From positions 74,142 to 138,141 of the forward strand of contig CAVXAB010000005.1 in NCBI GenBank assembly GCA_963759545.1: a stretch of 64,000 nucleotides of DNA, written 5' to 3'. The notes under the pieces were generated by a model. It saw only the letters and a list, made by a program, of their open reading frames with translations, did not search any database and was not told where the DNA came from. The position numbers and the translations under genes are program-made. This document shows, one piece after another, positions 8,142-16,621 of this stretch (positions are counted from its first letter, which is position 1; the number at the start of each line of letters is the position of its first letter). Origin of the DNA: Trebonia sp963759545. GTDB taxonomy: Bacteria; Actinomycetota; Actinomycetes; Streptosporangiales; Streptosporangiaceae.

Positions 8142-8638
8142 AGTGGCGACTCCTTGTGTTCCAGGCGGCCGCCGAGCGTGTTCAGCGCCCGGGCGGTCTG
8201 GCTCTTCACGGTGCCCTCACTGCACCGCATGACCGCAGCGGTTTCCCGCTCGCTCATCCCCTCCAGGTAGCGAAGGACGACGGTGGCCCGCTGCCGGGCC
8301 GGGAGGGTCAACAGGGCGCGCAGCAGATCGGCGCGGTTGACGACCTCGTCAGAGACGTCGGGGATGGCGGACTCGGGGCGGTCGACGTCGGCGCGCACTG
8401 GCAGTCCGCCATAGCGTTGCCAGTGCCGCTTGAACTCGTTGATCAGGATGCGTTTGACGTAGGCGTTCTGGTTGTCGGCCCGCTGCACCCGCCGCCAGTG
8501 GCGGAAGGTCAGGACGAACGTCTCCTGTACCAGGTCGTTGGCCAGATGCCAGTCGCCGCAGAGCAGGTACGCGGTGCGATGCAGCGAAGCCGCGCGGCTA
8601 CCGACGAACTCCCGGTACTCCTCTTCGGGGCGACTCAT
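8138..8638 (-). CDS. SigE-family ECF RNA polymerase sigma factor
   Basis: 166 residues with only regions 2 and 4. Region 2 reads ASLHRTAYLLCGDWHLANDLVQETF and LTFRHWRRV. Region 4 reads LPARQRATVVLRYLEGMSERETA and MRCSEGTVKSQTARAL. This is the compact family common in Streptomyces and Micromonospora. GGAAG precedes the ATG. It overlaps the membrane protein gene downstream, forming a two-gene operon. A plausible autoregulated promoter lies just upstream. Confidence 0.92.
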   Translation of the reverse strand: MSRPEEEYREFVGSRAASLHRTAYLLCGDWHLANDLVQETFVLTFRHWRRVQRADNQNAYVKRILINEFKRHWQRYGGLPVRADVDRPESAIPDVSDEVVNRADLLRALLTLPARQRATVVLRYLEGMSERETAAVMRCSEGTVKSQTARALNTLGGRLEHKESPL

Positions 8639-8667
8639 CGCCGCCAGCTTCCTGTGGTCACACTTGC

Positions 8668-8697
8668 CTAGAGGCCGATCCCGCCGAAAAGGTTGGC
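8668..8697 (-). promoter_or_regulatory. Predicted ECF-type promoter of the SigE-family operon
   Basis: On the minus strand GCCAACCTT (8697-8689) is followed after 15 bases by CTCTAG (8673-8668). The AACCTT -35 block is typical of promoters read by SigE-like ECF factors, and such genes are often autoregulated. The -10 match is partial. Confidence 0.4.
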
Positions 8698-8727
8698 AAC
8701 GAATTTCTTGCCTGCTTACCGAAGGCG

Positions 8728-9057
8728 TCAGCCGCGGAGCACACAGCGCGCGCTAAGGCCGCTGGCTTGCAGGACTCTGCGGACAATCGGCGACGGGCAG
8801 ACGATGACCGGCTTGACGCCCGGCGAAAGCAAGTGGTCGGTGCCCACGATGAGGCGAGCTGACGCGCAGTCGATGAACGTAACCAGCGCTGCCTCGAAAA
8901 CGAGTTGGCGTGGCCGTTTCAAGGGAAGATGCGCCAAGCGGTCGGCGAGAAAGCACTCGCTCACGACGTCGAACTCACCGCTGAGTTCGACCACGACCGT
9001 TTCCGAGCTGACGGTCACCGCGAAACCGGGCAGCTCCGCAAGTGGCTGGTTATACAC
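8728..9057 (-). CDS. STAS-domain anti-sigma factor antagonist
   Basis: 109 residues forming one STAS domain: beta strand VVVELSGEFDVVSECFLADRL, then LVFEAALVTFIDCASARLIV, where the Ser of DCAS is at the usual phosphorylation position, and a C-terminal LQASGL stretch. Such proteins bind RsbW-like kinases when unphosphorylated and so release a sigma factor. The start is GTG with GGAAGG 4-5 bases upstream. It stands alone, but its upstream leader is shared with a DUF6131 gene at 45.9 kb, close to an RsbW-like kinase gene that could encode its partner. Confidence 0.85.
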   Translation of the reverse strand: MYNQPLAELPGFAVTVSSETVVVELSGEFDVVSECFLADRLAHLPLKRPRQLVFEAALVTFIDCASARLIVGTDHLLSPGVKPVIVCPSPIVRRVLQASGLSARCVLRG

Positions 9058-9108
9058 GCGGCCTTCCCGCTGCCAAGCCCACCGGTACCCACGGGCCCGG
9101 CGAGCGTT

Positions 9109-9250
9109 AGCTACGGCCGACTGCTGCCAGGAGGCGCCTTCCGCATGCTCACACGAAGGCGCGGGGACAAGGCCGACATGACATGGACCGCGAGGTTCTA
9201 GGCGGCATCCTGTCGGTTAGCCTACCTACACGCGCCGAGGAGGTTCAAGG
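9109..9250 (-). promoter_or_regulatory. Repeated promoter and structured leader, copy A
   Basis: About 140 bases upstream of the STAS gene closely match 45953-46095 upstream of a DUF6131 gene, in the same orientation. On the minus strand TTGAAC (9248-9243), 18 bases, TAGGCT (9224-9219) look like -35 and -10. The most conserved part comes after the predicted start: CCGCCTAGAACC, then GCGGTCC, then TGTCGGCCTTGTCCCCGCGC. A GCGCCTT/AAGGCGC stem lies at 9134-9140 and 9156-9162, followed by CCTCCTGGCAGCAG, which could pair with a ribosome-binding site. Confidence 0.7.
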
Positions 9251-9305
9251 ACGCCATAGGTGTTCTGGCATTCGCGGCCGGCGCCGCGCACCGCGCACGC
9301 GCCGC

Positions 9306-10316
9306 CTAGCCTGAGCCGGGCGCCGGGCCCGTGCTTTCGCGCACGACCAGGCGCGTCTCCAGTTCCATGCTCAGCGCCTCGTGCGGGTGCCCGTCCAGTT
9401 GGCGCATCAGCATCGTGACGGCGGTCCGGCCCATCTCCTGCAGCGGCTGGCGGACGGTGGTCAGGCGGGGTGTGGTGGCCCTGCTCACATCGATGTCGTC
9501 GAAGCCGGTGACGGAGAGTTCCTCGGGCACCCGCAGCCCGCGCGCCGCGGCCGCTTCCATCACCCCGACCGCGACTTTGTCGTTGAAACAGACCACGGCG
9601 GTCGGCCGTGGCCGCAATTCGAGCAGTTCCCCGCCTGCCTGCACTCCCGTCTTGGTGGCGGGCTCGCCGTACCGCATCAGTTCCTGGTCGCCGAGCACTC
9701 CGGCCTCGGCCAGCGCGGCGAGGTGCCCGCCGACCCGGTCGTCCCTGGTGCGCCAGTACGGTGGTCCGGTTACCACTCCGATCCGCCGGTGACCGAGCTC
9801 GATCAGGTGCCGGGTGACGGCCCGGGCGCCGGAGAAGTGCGCCGCCGAGACCGACACCATTCCGGGCGGCACGGCGGTACGCGGGTCCACCACCACAAAG
9901 GGATAGCCGCGCGCGACCAGTGCCTCAAGCTCGGCGCGCGGCTCCGGAGGGAGGATCAGCACCGCGCCCTGTACGCCGCGGCGGCGCGGCAACTCGCGTA
10001 CCACCGTGGACCTGACCACCGCGTCGCCCGCGTCCAGCAGCATGCTCTGTCCGTGCAGCGCCAGCGTCTCGGCGATCGACGTGACGATGTGCCCGAAGTA
10101 GTCGGCGAGCAGGTACGGGCAGCGCACGAACACGGGCGGGCGGGTAGCCCGCGCCGGTGACCGCCGACGCGGCTCAGGTGCCCGGTCGCCGAGCCGTTCC
10201 ACCACCTCGGACACCCGTTGGCGGGTATCCGAGGCGACGTTGTCGCCGCCATTGAGCACCCGGGAGACGGTGGCGATCGAAAGCCCGGTTTCTGCCGCGA
10301 TCGCCCGCACACTCAC
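9306..10316 (-). CDS. LacI-family transcriptional regulator
   Basis: An N-terminal HTH (VRAIAAETGLSIATVSRVLNGG) and a periplasmic-binding-protein-like effector domain (about residues 60-330; GVVTGPPYWRTRDDR, VVCFNDKVAVGVMEAA, VTGFDDIDVSR, LTTVRQPLQEMG). It probably binds a sugar or oligosaccharide and represses the divergent secreted hydrolase genes. The frame can extend to TTG 10361, but that start would lie inside an inverted repeat that looks like an operator. GTG 10316, preceded by a GGGGA motif, places the HTH at the usual distance from the N-terminus. Confidence 0.9.
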   Translation of the reverse strand: MSVRAIAAETGLSIATVSRVLNGGDNVASDTRQRVSEVVERLGDRAPEPRRRSPARATRPPVFVRCPYLLADYFGHIVTSIAETLALHGQSMLLDAGDAVVRSTVVRELPRRRGVQGAVLILPPEPRAELEALVARGYPFVVVDPRTAVPPGMVSVSAAHFSGARAVTRHLIELGHRRIGVVTGPPYWRTRDDRVGGHLAALAEAGVLGDQELMRYGEPATKTGVQAGGELLELRPRPTAVVCFNDKVAVGVMEAAAARGLRVPEELSVTGFDDIDVSRATTPRLTTVRQPLQEMGRTAVTMLMRQLDGHPHEALSMELETRLVVRESTGPAPGSG

Positions 10317-10340
10317 CCGGCCAGTCCCCGTAACAAGATC

Positions 10341-10360
10341 TGAAACAGATTTTTGTTTCA
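10341..10360. promoter_or_regulatory. Candidate LacI operator O1
   Basis: Inverted repeat TGAAACA, 6 bases, TGTTTCA just upstream of the chosen GTG start of the regulator gene. The half-site sequence recurs at 10478-10490. Position and symmetry suggest autoregulation. Confidence 0.55.
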
Positions 10361-10477
10361 ACGCTTCTCCATAAGAGTTCCTTAGGCAGAAGTTAACAAA
10401 CTGTCAACATCGCGAACACATATTGACGCTCTTGAAGGCAAATGCTCCAATCCTCATTAACAGGATAGTTTCTTTAC

Positions 10478-10490
10478 TGTTTCAGAAACA
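10478..10490. promoter_or_regulatory. Candidate LacI operator O2
   Basis: Perfect palindrome TGTTTC-A-GAAACA in the AT-rich stretch before the GH18 gene. It has the same half-sites as O1, in the opposite arrangement and with closer spacing. Together they would control the divergent regulator and hydrolase operon. Confidence 0.6.
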
Positions 10491-10563
10491 AGTCCTGTCG
10501 GCTCCATGCCGGCGGGTCCCCCTCTCCCGCCGGACCCTTGGTCGAAGGGATCACCCGATCGCT

Positions 10564-11938
10564 ATGCGAATACCAAGAACCCCCAGGAAAACGTGGTCGG
10601 CCGCGCTCGCACTGGCCACCGCCGCCGCACTCGGATCCGGCGGCCTCGCAGCTCGCCACCGCGGGAACGGCCGAAGCGGCCGGTCCAGCCTTCCCCGCCC
10701 ACTTCGCCGCGCCCTATCTGCAGATCTCTACTTCGGACTCCGGCGACATGGCCGCCGACATGTCCGTGTCCGGCGATAAGTACTACACGCTGGCCTTCCT
10801 CGTCTCCCAGTCCGGCTGCACTCCCGATTGGGAGGACGGCGGCTACAGCTTGGGCACCTTCAACTCGCAGATCAGCGCCCTTCAGGCGGCCGGCGGCAAC
10901 GTCATCATCTCGTCCGGCGGTGCGGGTGCCACCGAGCTCGCACAGACCTGCACGAACGTCTCGCAGCTCACCGCCGCCTACCAGAACATAGTGAACACCA
11001 CCGGTTCTACCCGGCTGGACTTCGACATCGAGGACTCCGACCTGGCGGACACCTCCGCCACGTCCCTGCGTGACCAGGCGCTCGCCGCGCTGCAAGCGCA
11101 GGATCCGGCCGTGCAGGTCGACTTCACCCTCGGCGTCTCCCCGCAGGGGCTGCCCACCGGCAACGGCTCCCAGTACGCGGTGCTCCAGGACGCGAAGGCC
11201 AAGGGCGTGAAGGTGTCCACCGTCAACATCATGACGATGGACTTCGGCGCCGGGACCAACGACCTCGCGGCCGCTGAATCCGCCGCGCAGGGCGCCGCGG
11301 GCCAGCTATCGAGCCTGTACGGGATCTCCACCTCGGCGGCCTACGGCATGATGGGCCTGACGCCCATCGCCGGCGTCAACGACGACGGCACCGACTTCTC
11401 CATCTCCAACGCCTCGTCACTGGAGAGCTTCGCCGCGTCCAACGGCGTCCAGGAGCTGTCCTTCTGGGAGGTCGACGGCTACGACAGGGGAACCGGGTAC
11501 CAGTACTCGTCGATCTTCAACAAGATCAGTGGCGGCGGGGGCACCACGCCACCACCCGGGAATACGGGGCAGATCACCGGATACCAGGGCCTTTGCCTGG
11601 ATGACCGCTCGGCAAGCACCGCGAACTTCAACCCGATCCAGGTCTACACCTGCAACGGGACCAACGCGCAGCAGTGGACCGTGAACAGCAATGGCACCCT
11701 GACGGTCCTGGGTAACTGCCTGGACGTCTCCGGCGCGGGCACGGCGAACGGCACCCTCGTCGACCTGTACCCCTGCAACGGCACCGGCGCGCAGTCCTGG
11801 GTGCACCAGTCCAACGGCGAGCTGGTGAACACGAATTCCGGCAAGTGCCTGGACGACACCGGCTTCGGCGGCTCAGGCACTCAGGTGCAGATCTGGGCCT
11901 GCGCCGACTCCTCCAACCAGCAGTGGAATATACCGTGA
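10564..11938 (+). CDS. Secreted GH18 chitinase-like protein with ricin-type lectin domain, frameshift in signal peptide
   Basis: A Sec signal peptide is readable from ATG 10564 (basic start, then WSAALALATAAALGSGGLA). The mature protein lies in the +1 frame (PAHFAAPYLQIS onward), so a surplus base sits near 10645-10655. The GH18 domain (about 290 residues) has the SxGG motif in VIISSGGAGA and the catalytic DxDxE in RLDFDIEDSD, with MTMDFG further on. A Gly/Pro linker follows, then a CBM13/ricin beta-trefoil of about 120 residues with three QxW motifs (AQQW, AQSW, NQQW). It is probably a chitinase or related beta-glycosidase acting outside the cell. The stop overlaps the next start (GTGA), forming an operon under LacI-type control. 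Confidence 0.82.
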
Positions 11939-12391
11939 GGCGCCGACTCCTCGCCGCCCTCGGGGCGGTAGCCCTCATGTTCGGCCTCGCCATCGCTGTT
12001 GCGCACCACGCGCAGGCCGCTACCACCGGCGCGATCACCGGGTACCAGGGCCTGTGCCTGGATGACCGGTCAGCCAGCACCGCGAACTTCAACCCGATCC
12101 AGGTCTACACCTGCAACGGGACGAACGCGCAGCAGTGGACCGTCGCATCCGGCAACACCCTGCAGGTGCTCGGCAACTGCCTGGACGTCAACGGCGCGGG
12201 CACCGCGAACGGCACCCTTGTCGACCTGTATACCTGCAACGGCACCGCTGCCCAGGTCTGGGTACCGCAGTCCAACGGCGAACTGCTCAACCCCAACTCC
12301 GGCAAGTGCCTGGACGACACCGGCTTCGGCGGCTCGGGCACCCAGGTGCAGATCTGGGCCTGCGCCGACAGCTCCAACCAGCAGTGGACGC
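11571..12391 (+). repeat. Near-identical ricin-lectin coding segments in adjacent genes
   Basis: About 360 bases coding for the beta-trefoil occur twice: at the 3' end of the GH18 gene (about 11571-11931) and just after the signal peptide of the next gene (about 12033-12391). Long stretches match exactly, such as ACCGCGAACTTCAACCCGAT. This indicates recent duplication or gene conversion of the lectin module, placed C-terminal in one protein and N-terminal in the other. Confidence 0.8.
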
Positions 12392-14085
12392 TGCCGAGCG
12401 GTGGGACGCCCCCGGGTAACACGCCGAACTTCGGATCGAACGTCTACGTGTTCAGCACCAGCATGTCGACCACGACGATTCAGAACGACATTAACGCGGT
12501 CTACAACTCGCAGCAGTCCAACCAGTTCGGCACGCAGCGCTATGAGCTGATGTTCGAGCCGGGCACCTACAATGTCAGCGTTCCTGTCGGCTTCTACACC
12601 GAGGTCGTCGGCCTCGGGCAGAACCCGACGCAGACGGTGATCACCGGCGGCGGAATCTTCGCCAACGCGGCCTGGAGCGGCGGGAACGCCACAACAAACT
12701 TCTGGCGCGGCGTGGAGAACATTACCCTCGACCCGTCGTCCGGCAGCACCGAGTGGGCGGTCTCGCAAGCCGACCCGATGCGCCGGGTGCAAGTCGACGG
12801 CAATATGGTGCTGGACGATGACACGTCGGGCAACACCACGAGCAACTGGTCGTCCGGCGGCTACATCAGCGACTCGGTCGTCACCGGTCAGGTCAACTCG
12901 GGCACCCAGCAGCAGTTCATCATGCGGAACGACCAGCTGGGCAGCTGGGCCGGCTCCAACTGGAACATGGTGTTCGTCGGTGACACCGGAGTCCCGGGGC
13001 AGAGCTTCCCGAGCCCGCCGTACACGACGGTGAACCAGACCCCGACCGTCGACGAGAAGCCGTACCTCTACATCGACTCCTCGGGGAACTGGAACGTGTT
13101 CGTGCCTTCGAACCGGACCAGCTCGTCCGGCGTATCCTGGGCGAACGGGAACACGCCGGGGACCTCGCTGCCGATAAGCGATTTCTACATCGCGACGCCA
13201 AGCAGCACGGTCGCGCAGATCAACTCCGCGCTGTCTAGCGGGCAGGACCTGCTATTCACCCCGGGCGTTTACCAGATCAACGGCACCATCAACGTCACCA
13301 ACCCCGACACCGTGGTGCTCGGCATGGGCATTGCTACCCTGGTGTCCAACGGCGGCAACACGATCCTGCAAACCGCCGACGTCAACGGAATCCGCATCGG
13401 CGGACTGCTCTTCGACGCGGGCAGCACGAACAGCTCCGTCCTCGTTCAGATCGGCCCGTCCGGCTCCAGCGCCAGCCACGCCTCTGACCCGACCGTCCTG
13501 TCCGACGTCTTCGCCCGAATCGGCGGGGCGACCGTCGGCAAGGCCACGCAGACGCTGGTGGTCAACAGCAGCAATGTGGTCGGCGACGACCTGTGGCTGT
13601 GGCGGGCGGACCACGGCAACGGCGGCACCGTCGGCTGGACGACCAACACCGCCGCTAACGGCATGGTCGTCAACGGCGCCAATGTCACCATGTACGGACT
13701 CGCGGTCGAGCACTACCAGGCCGTGCAGGTCCAGTGGAACGGCAACGGCGGGGCCGACTACTTCTACCAGAGCGAAATGCCCTACGACCCGCCCAGCCAG
13801 TCCGCCTGGATGGACGGATCCTCCGACGGCTATCCCTCTATCGCGGTCGCCAACAGCGTGACCAGCTTCCAGGCCTATGGCCTGGGCGTGTACTGCTTCT
13901 TCAACGTGAACCCGAGTGAGGTCAGCGCGAACGCGCTCACCTCGCCGTCCTCGTCCGGAGTTCAGTGGCACGACATGGTCACCGTCTCGCTTGGCGGCAC
14001 CGGAACCATCCAGCACATAATTAACGGCACCGGCGCCACGGTCAACTCGGGCAGCACGGTAGCCGACCTAACCAGCTACAACTGA
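11935..14085 (+). CDS. Secreted lectin/beta-helix protein, probable polysaccharide-active enzyme
   Basis: 716 residues starting at GTG 11935, which overlaps the stop of the GH18 gene. The signal peptide (RRRLLAALGAVALMFGLAIAVAHHAQA) is followed by a ricin-type lectin (about 30-150) and then a long region that resembles actinobacterial proteins labelled coagulation factor 5/8-type. That region looks like a right-handed beta-helix with two pectate-lyase-like or GH55-like halves (TIQNDINAVYNSQ, YELMFEPGTYNV, and again AQINSALSSGQDLLFTPGVY). The role is probably binding and cleaving a fungal or plant polysaccharide; the substrate is not evident. A strong terminator follows. Confidence 0.82.
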   Translation: MRRRLLAALGAVALMFGLAIAVAHHAQAATTGAITGYQGLCLDDRSASTANFNPIQVYTCNGTNAQQWTVASGNTLQVLGNCLDVNGAGTANGTLVDLYTCNGTAAQVWVPQSNGELLNPNSGKCLDDTGFGGSGTQVQIWACADSSNQQWTLPSGGTPPGNTPNFGSNVYVFSTSMSTTTIQNDINAVYNSQQSNQFGTQRYELMFEPGTYNVSVPVGFYTEVVGLGQNPTQTVITGGGIFANAAWSGGNATTNFWRGVENITLDPSSGSTEWAVSQADPMRRVQVDGNMVLDDDTSGNTTSNWSSGGYISDSVVTGQVNSGTQQQFIMRNDQLGSWAGSNWNMVFVGDTGVPGQSFPSPPYTTVNQTPTVDEKPYLYIDSSGNWNVFVPSNRTSSSGVSWANGNTPGTSLPISDFYIATPSSTVAQINSALSSGQDLLFTPGVYQINGTINVTNPDTVVLGMGIATLVSNGGNTILQTADVNGIRIGGLLFDAGSTNSSVLVQIGPSGSSASHASDPTVLSDVFARIGGATVGKATQTLVVNSSNVVGDDLWLWRADHGNGGTVGWTTNTAANGMVVNGANVTMYGLAVEHYQAVQVQWNGNGGADYFYQSEMPYDPPSQSAWMDGSSDGYPSIAVANSVTSFQAYGLGVYCFFNVNPSEVSANALTSPSSSGVQWHDMVTVSLGGTGTIQHIINGTGATVNSGSTVADLTSYN

Positions 14086-14100
14086 CCACAACCGGATAGG

Positions 14101-14137
14101 ACCCGGCCGCATCAGAGCAGAGCCGATGCGGCCGGGT
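14101..14137 (+). terminator. Terminator of the lectin-hydrolase operon
   Basis: A perfect 13-bp inverted repeat ACCCGGCCGCATC / GATGCGGCCGGGT with an 11-base loop, 15 bases after the stop of the beta-helix gene. Confidence 0.8.
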
Positions 14138-14185
14138 TCCCCGGATGTTCCCACCGCGTCCCGGTGCGCGCGGCGCCATCGCCGC

Positions 14186-15007
14186 CTACCGCTTGCGGCC
14201 CACGCCGCCGTAGCAGCTGACCTCGGCCAGGGTCGGCCGCGGCCCGGTGGGTTCCGGCCGCCACTCCGACACCGACACGACACCGGGCGGGACTAGTTCC
14301 AGGTCGCGGAACGCGAGCGCGGCGAACTCGCTTGAGTCACGTGCCTGGACGGTGACCCCGCCAGCCTGATAGGCGCGTACCCCAGCGGCCACGCCCGCCG
14401 GGTCATGTTCCGGGTTGAGATGCGAAGCGGTGAGGTACGAACCCGGCGGCAGGGCACCGAGCAGGGTGTCGATGATCAGCTCTGGCTCGTCCTTGTCCTC
14501 AAGGAAGTGCAAGATCCCCACGAGCATGAGCGCCACCGGCTGCGAGAAGTCGAGCACCTCCCGGACGACAGGCGAGGACAGGATCTCGCCCGGCGATCGC
14601 AGGTCGGCGTGGATGTAGGCGGTGCGGCCCTCCTCCGAGGAGGTCAGCAGCGCCCGCGCGTGCGCGAGCACCAGCGGGTCGTTGTCGACGTAGACCACGC
14701 GGGCGGAAGGCACGATTGCCTGCGCCACCTCGTGCACGTTGTCCGTGGTCGGCAGCCCGGTGCCGATGTCAAGGAACTGCCTGACGCCCGCCTCTGCCGC
14801 CAGGTAACTGACCGCGCGGCCAAGGAATGCCCGCTGCTCGCGCGCGCCGGTGCGCCCCGAGGGAACGCTGGCCAGCGATTTCTCCGCAACCTCACGGTCC
14901 GCGGCGAAGTGATTTTTCCCGCCGAGGAAGTAGTCGTAAATCCGCGCCGAGTGCGGCCTGGACGTGTCGATCTCTGCCGGAAGTCCCGGCATATCAGCCT
15001 CTGTCAT
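14186..15007 (-). CDS. DUF574-type SAM-dependent methyltransferase
   Basis: 273 residues of a class I methyltransferase from the actinomycete-specific S-adenosylmethionine methyltransferase family (DUF574). It shows RPHSARIYDYFLGGKNHFAADR near the N-terminus, motif I FLDIGTGLPTTDN, acidic motif VVYVDNDPLVLAHARALL, and DLRSPGEIL. The C-terminus carries LVPPGVVSVSEWRPE. The methyl acceptor in this abundant family is unknown. The family start ATG 15007 has little SD; ATG 14992 has AGAGG at good spacing and is an alternative. It diverges from a small membrane protein gene. Confidence 0.87.
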   Translation of the reverse strand: MTEADMPGLPAEIDTSRPHSARIYDYFLGGKNHFAADREVAEKSLASVPSGRTGAREQRAFLGRAVSYLAAEAGVRQFLDIGTGLPTTDNVHEVAQAIVPSARVVYVDNDPLVLAHARALLTSSEEGRTAYIHADLRSPGEILSSPVVREVLDFSQPVALMLVGILHFLEDKDEPELIIDTLLGALPPGSYLTASHLNPEHDPAGVAAGVRAYQAGGVTVQARDSSEFAALAFRDLELVPPGVVSVSEWRPEPTGPRPTLAEVSCYGGVGRKR

Positions 15008-15149
15008 CTCAAGAGGAAAGGGTACAGCCGCGCCGCGGCGTCGCATGCCGGGCATCCACGGCGATGCCTTACAAGGTCGGGGCATGCTTAGCCCGGGACA
15101 AGGCGGGTAGCGCAGGGCACCTTGCAGGGAAGACGAAGGGATCCTACGC

Positions 15150-15365
15150 ATGTTGGCATTTTTCTCCAGGCGCCTACGGATGTGGCTGCTGCTGGCCATC
15201 GCCCTGCCGCTGACCCGGGCGCTCGTCCACCGCCTGGCGCTGGCTGCCAAGCGCCGTGATCCGTCTACCCGAACAGCGAGGGCGCTGTTCAAGGCCGACT
15301 CCGCGGTCACGGCCGTATCCCAGCGGGCGGCCCGTAAGAAAGAAGGCCGCAAGGTAAAACGCTGA
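15150..15365 (+). CDS. Small basic membrane-associated protein
   Basis: 71 residues with an N-terminal hydrophobic helix (MWLLLAIALPLTRALV, about 11-26) and a very basic tail ending KKEGRKVKR. GAAGGGA precedes the ATG. The family is not recognised, but helix plus basic tail suggests membrane association. It diverges from the methyltransferase gene with 142 bases between them. Confidence 0.55.
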   Translation: MLAFFSRRLRMWLLLAIALPLTRALVHRLALAAKRRDPSTRTARALFKADSAVTAVSQRAARKKEGRKVKR

Positions 15366-15446
15366 TTGAACCGGCGTAGCTCAGCCCCCGCGGAGCGCGG
15401 ACTCCGTTACGGACCCCAGGTCTAGGCCGCCGCAGCCTCCAGGCTC

Positions 15447-16559
15447 TCAGGTGGCGTGGAGGACTCGGAAGCGGTCGGGTTTTGCCGGATCCCGATCCAC
15501 GACCTGGGTTGGCGGCCAAGTCCATTGCCAGACGCTGATGCCTGGCGGGCGAGAGAACTGGATCTGCCCGCGGGTGCCTTCGACGGCGACGCGCGGCCAC
15601 GACTCGGCAATGCGCGCCCGATCCGAGCCGTGAGAACGCAGCATGTGGGCGAGGACCACGACAGTGTCGTAGCCCTCGAACGCGACGAAGGAGGGCGCTT
15701 CGGCTAGCCGCTCACGGAGTGCCGTCTCGACTCGTGCGCCGAGTGGGCTAAGGCGCTCAGGCAGGTAGCGCAAGAACGGGACCGCGACACTGTCGTCGCC
15801 CAGCAACCTCGACCATTCGGCGAACTCTGGTTGCCCGGCCGGAGCGCCAATCATGATCTCGGCAAGGCGCTGGTCGCGGCGGACAGACTTAACGATCGAC
15901 ACCGCGGGCTCCGGGAAGCCGACCAGCAGAAGGAGCGCTGTCGCGCGGTTGCTGACGAGTTCGTCGCATACGGCCGTGGGGGTGAGCGCGCGCGCATCGA
16001 GTTCGATCACGGTGCCGCCGCGTGCAGAGAGGTAGTCCCGAAGGATGCGGGCCCCTGCCGCCCAGTACACACTCGGCTCGGTTGCCACGGCGATTCGACT
16101 GTGGCCCGCGCCGAGGAGGAACTCTGCGTAGATCTGCCAGCCGTGCGACTGCGCCGGGGCAAGGCGCGCGACCCATTCCGTCGGCTCCCCGGTGAGAGCA
16201 TCGAGAACCGCTGACGAGCAGAGGAACGGCAAGCCAAGGGCGTCGGCCTTGGCGGCGGCGGCGCGAGCGACGACGCTGTGATACTCCCCGACCAAGGCGG
16301 CCACGCCCAGGCGAGCCAATTCGTCTACGGCCGCAGTGGCCCGCTGCGGATCAGCGGCAGTGTCGCGGATCACCAACTCGAGTGGTCTTCCGCCAATCCC
16401 GCCGACGTCATTGACTTCGCCAACGGCCAACTCGAGTCCAGCGAGCAAGTGCCTGCCCGCCTCGACCCAGCCGGGCCGAGCTAGCGGAACGAGAGCACCG
16501 ATCTGGACGGCCGATCCGCCAGAACGTTCCGCTCCAAGTCGCGGTGGTGGCGCATTCAT
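15447..16559 (-). CDS. Branched-chain-amino-acid-type solute-binding protein without signal peptide
   Basis: 370 residues of the receptor-family/LivJ-like fold: IGALVPLARPGWVEAGRHLLAGLELAVGEVN at the N-terminus, GRPLELVIRDTAADP, LVGEYHSVVARAAAA, and SFVAFEGYDTVVVLAHML. No Sec, Tat or lipobox sequence is visible: the start MNAPPPRLGAERSGG leads straight into the first strand. It may act in the cytosol as a ligand sensor, or have lost its export signal. No permease or ATPase gene is adjacent, so a transport role is doubtful. Confidence 0.75.
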   Translation of the reverse strand: MNAPPPRLGAERSGGSAVQIGALVPLARPGWVEAGRHLLAGLELAVGEVNDVGGIGGRPLELVIRDTAADPQRATAAVDELARLGVAALVGEYHSVVARAAAAKADALGLPFLCSSAVLDALTGEPTEWVARLAPAQSHGWQIYAEFLLGAGHSRIAVATEPSVYWAAGARILRDYLSARGGTVIELDARALTPTAVCDELVSNRATALLLLVGFPEPAVSIVKSVRRDQRLAEIMIGAPAGQPEFAEWSRLLGDDSVAVPFLRYLPERLSPLGARVETALRERLAEAPSFVAFEGYDTVVVLAHMLRSHGSDRARIAESWPRVAVEGTRGQIQFSRPPGISVWQWTWPPTQVVDRDPAKPDRFRVLHAT

Positions 16560-16621
16560 GCGTTGGCGTCGGCAGCGTCAGAACCGGACGCGAGTCCGGC
16601 CGCCCGGCTCCGCCGTCAGGG

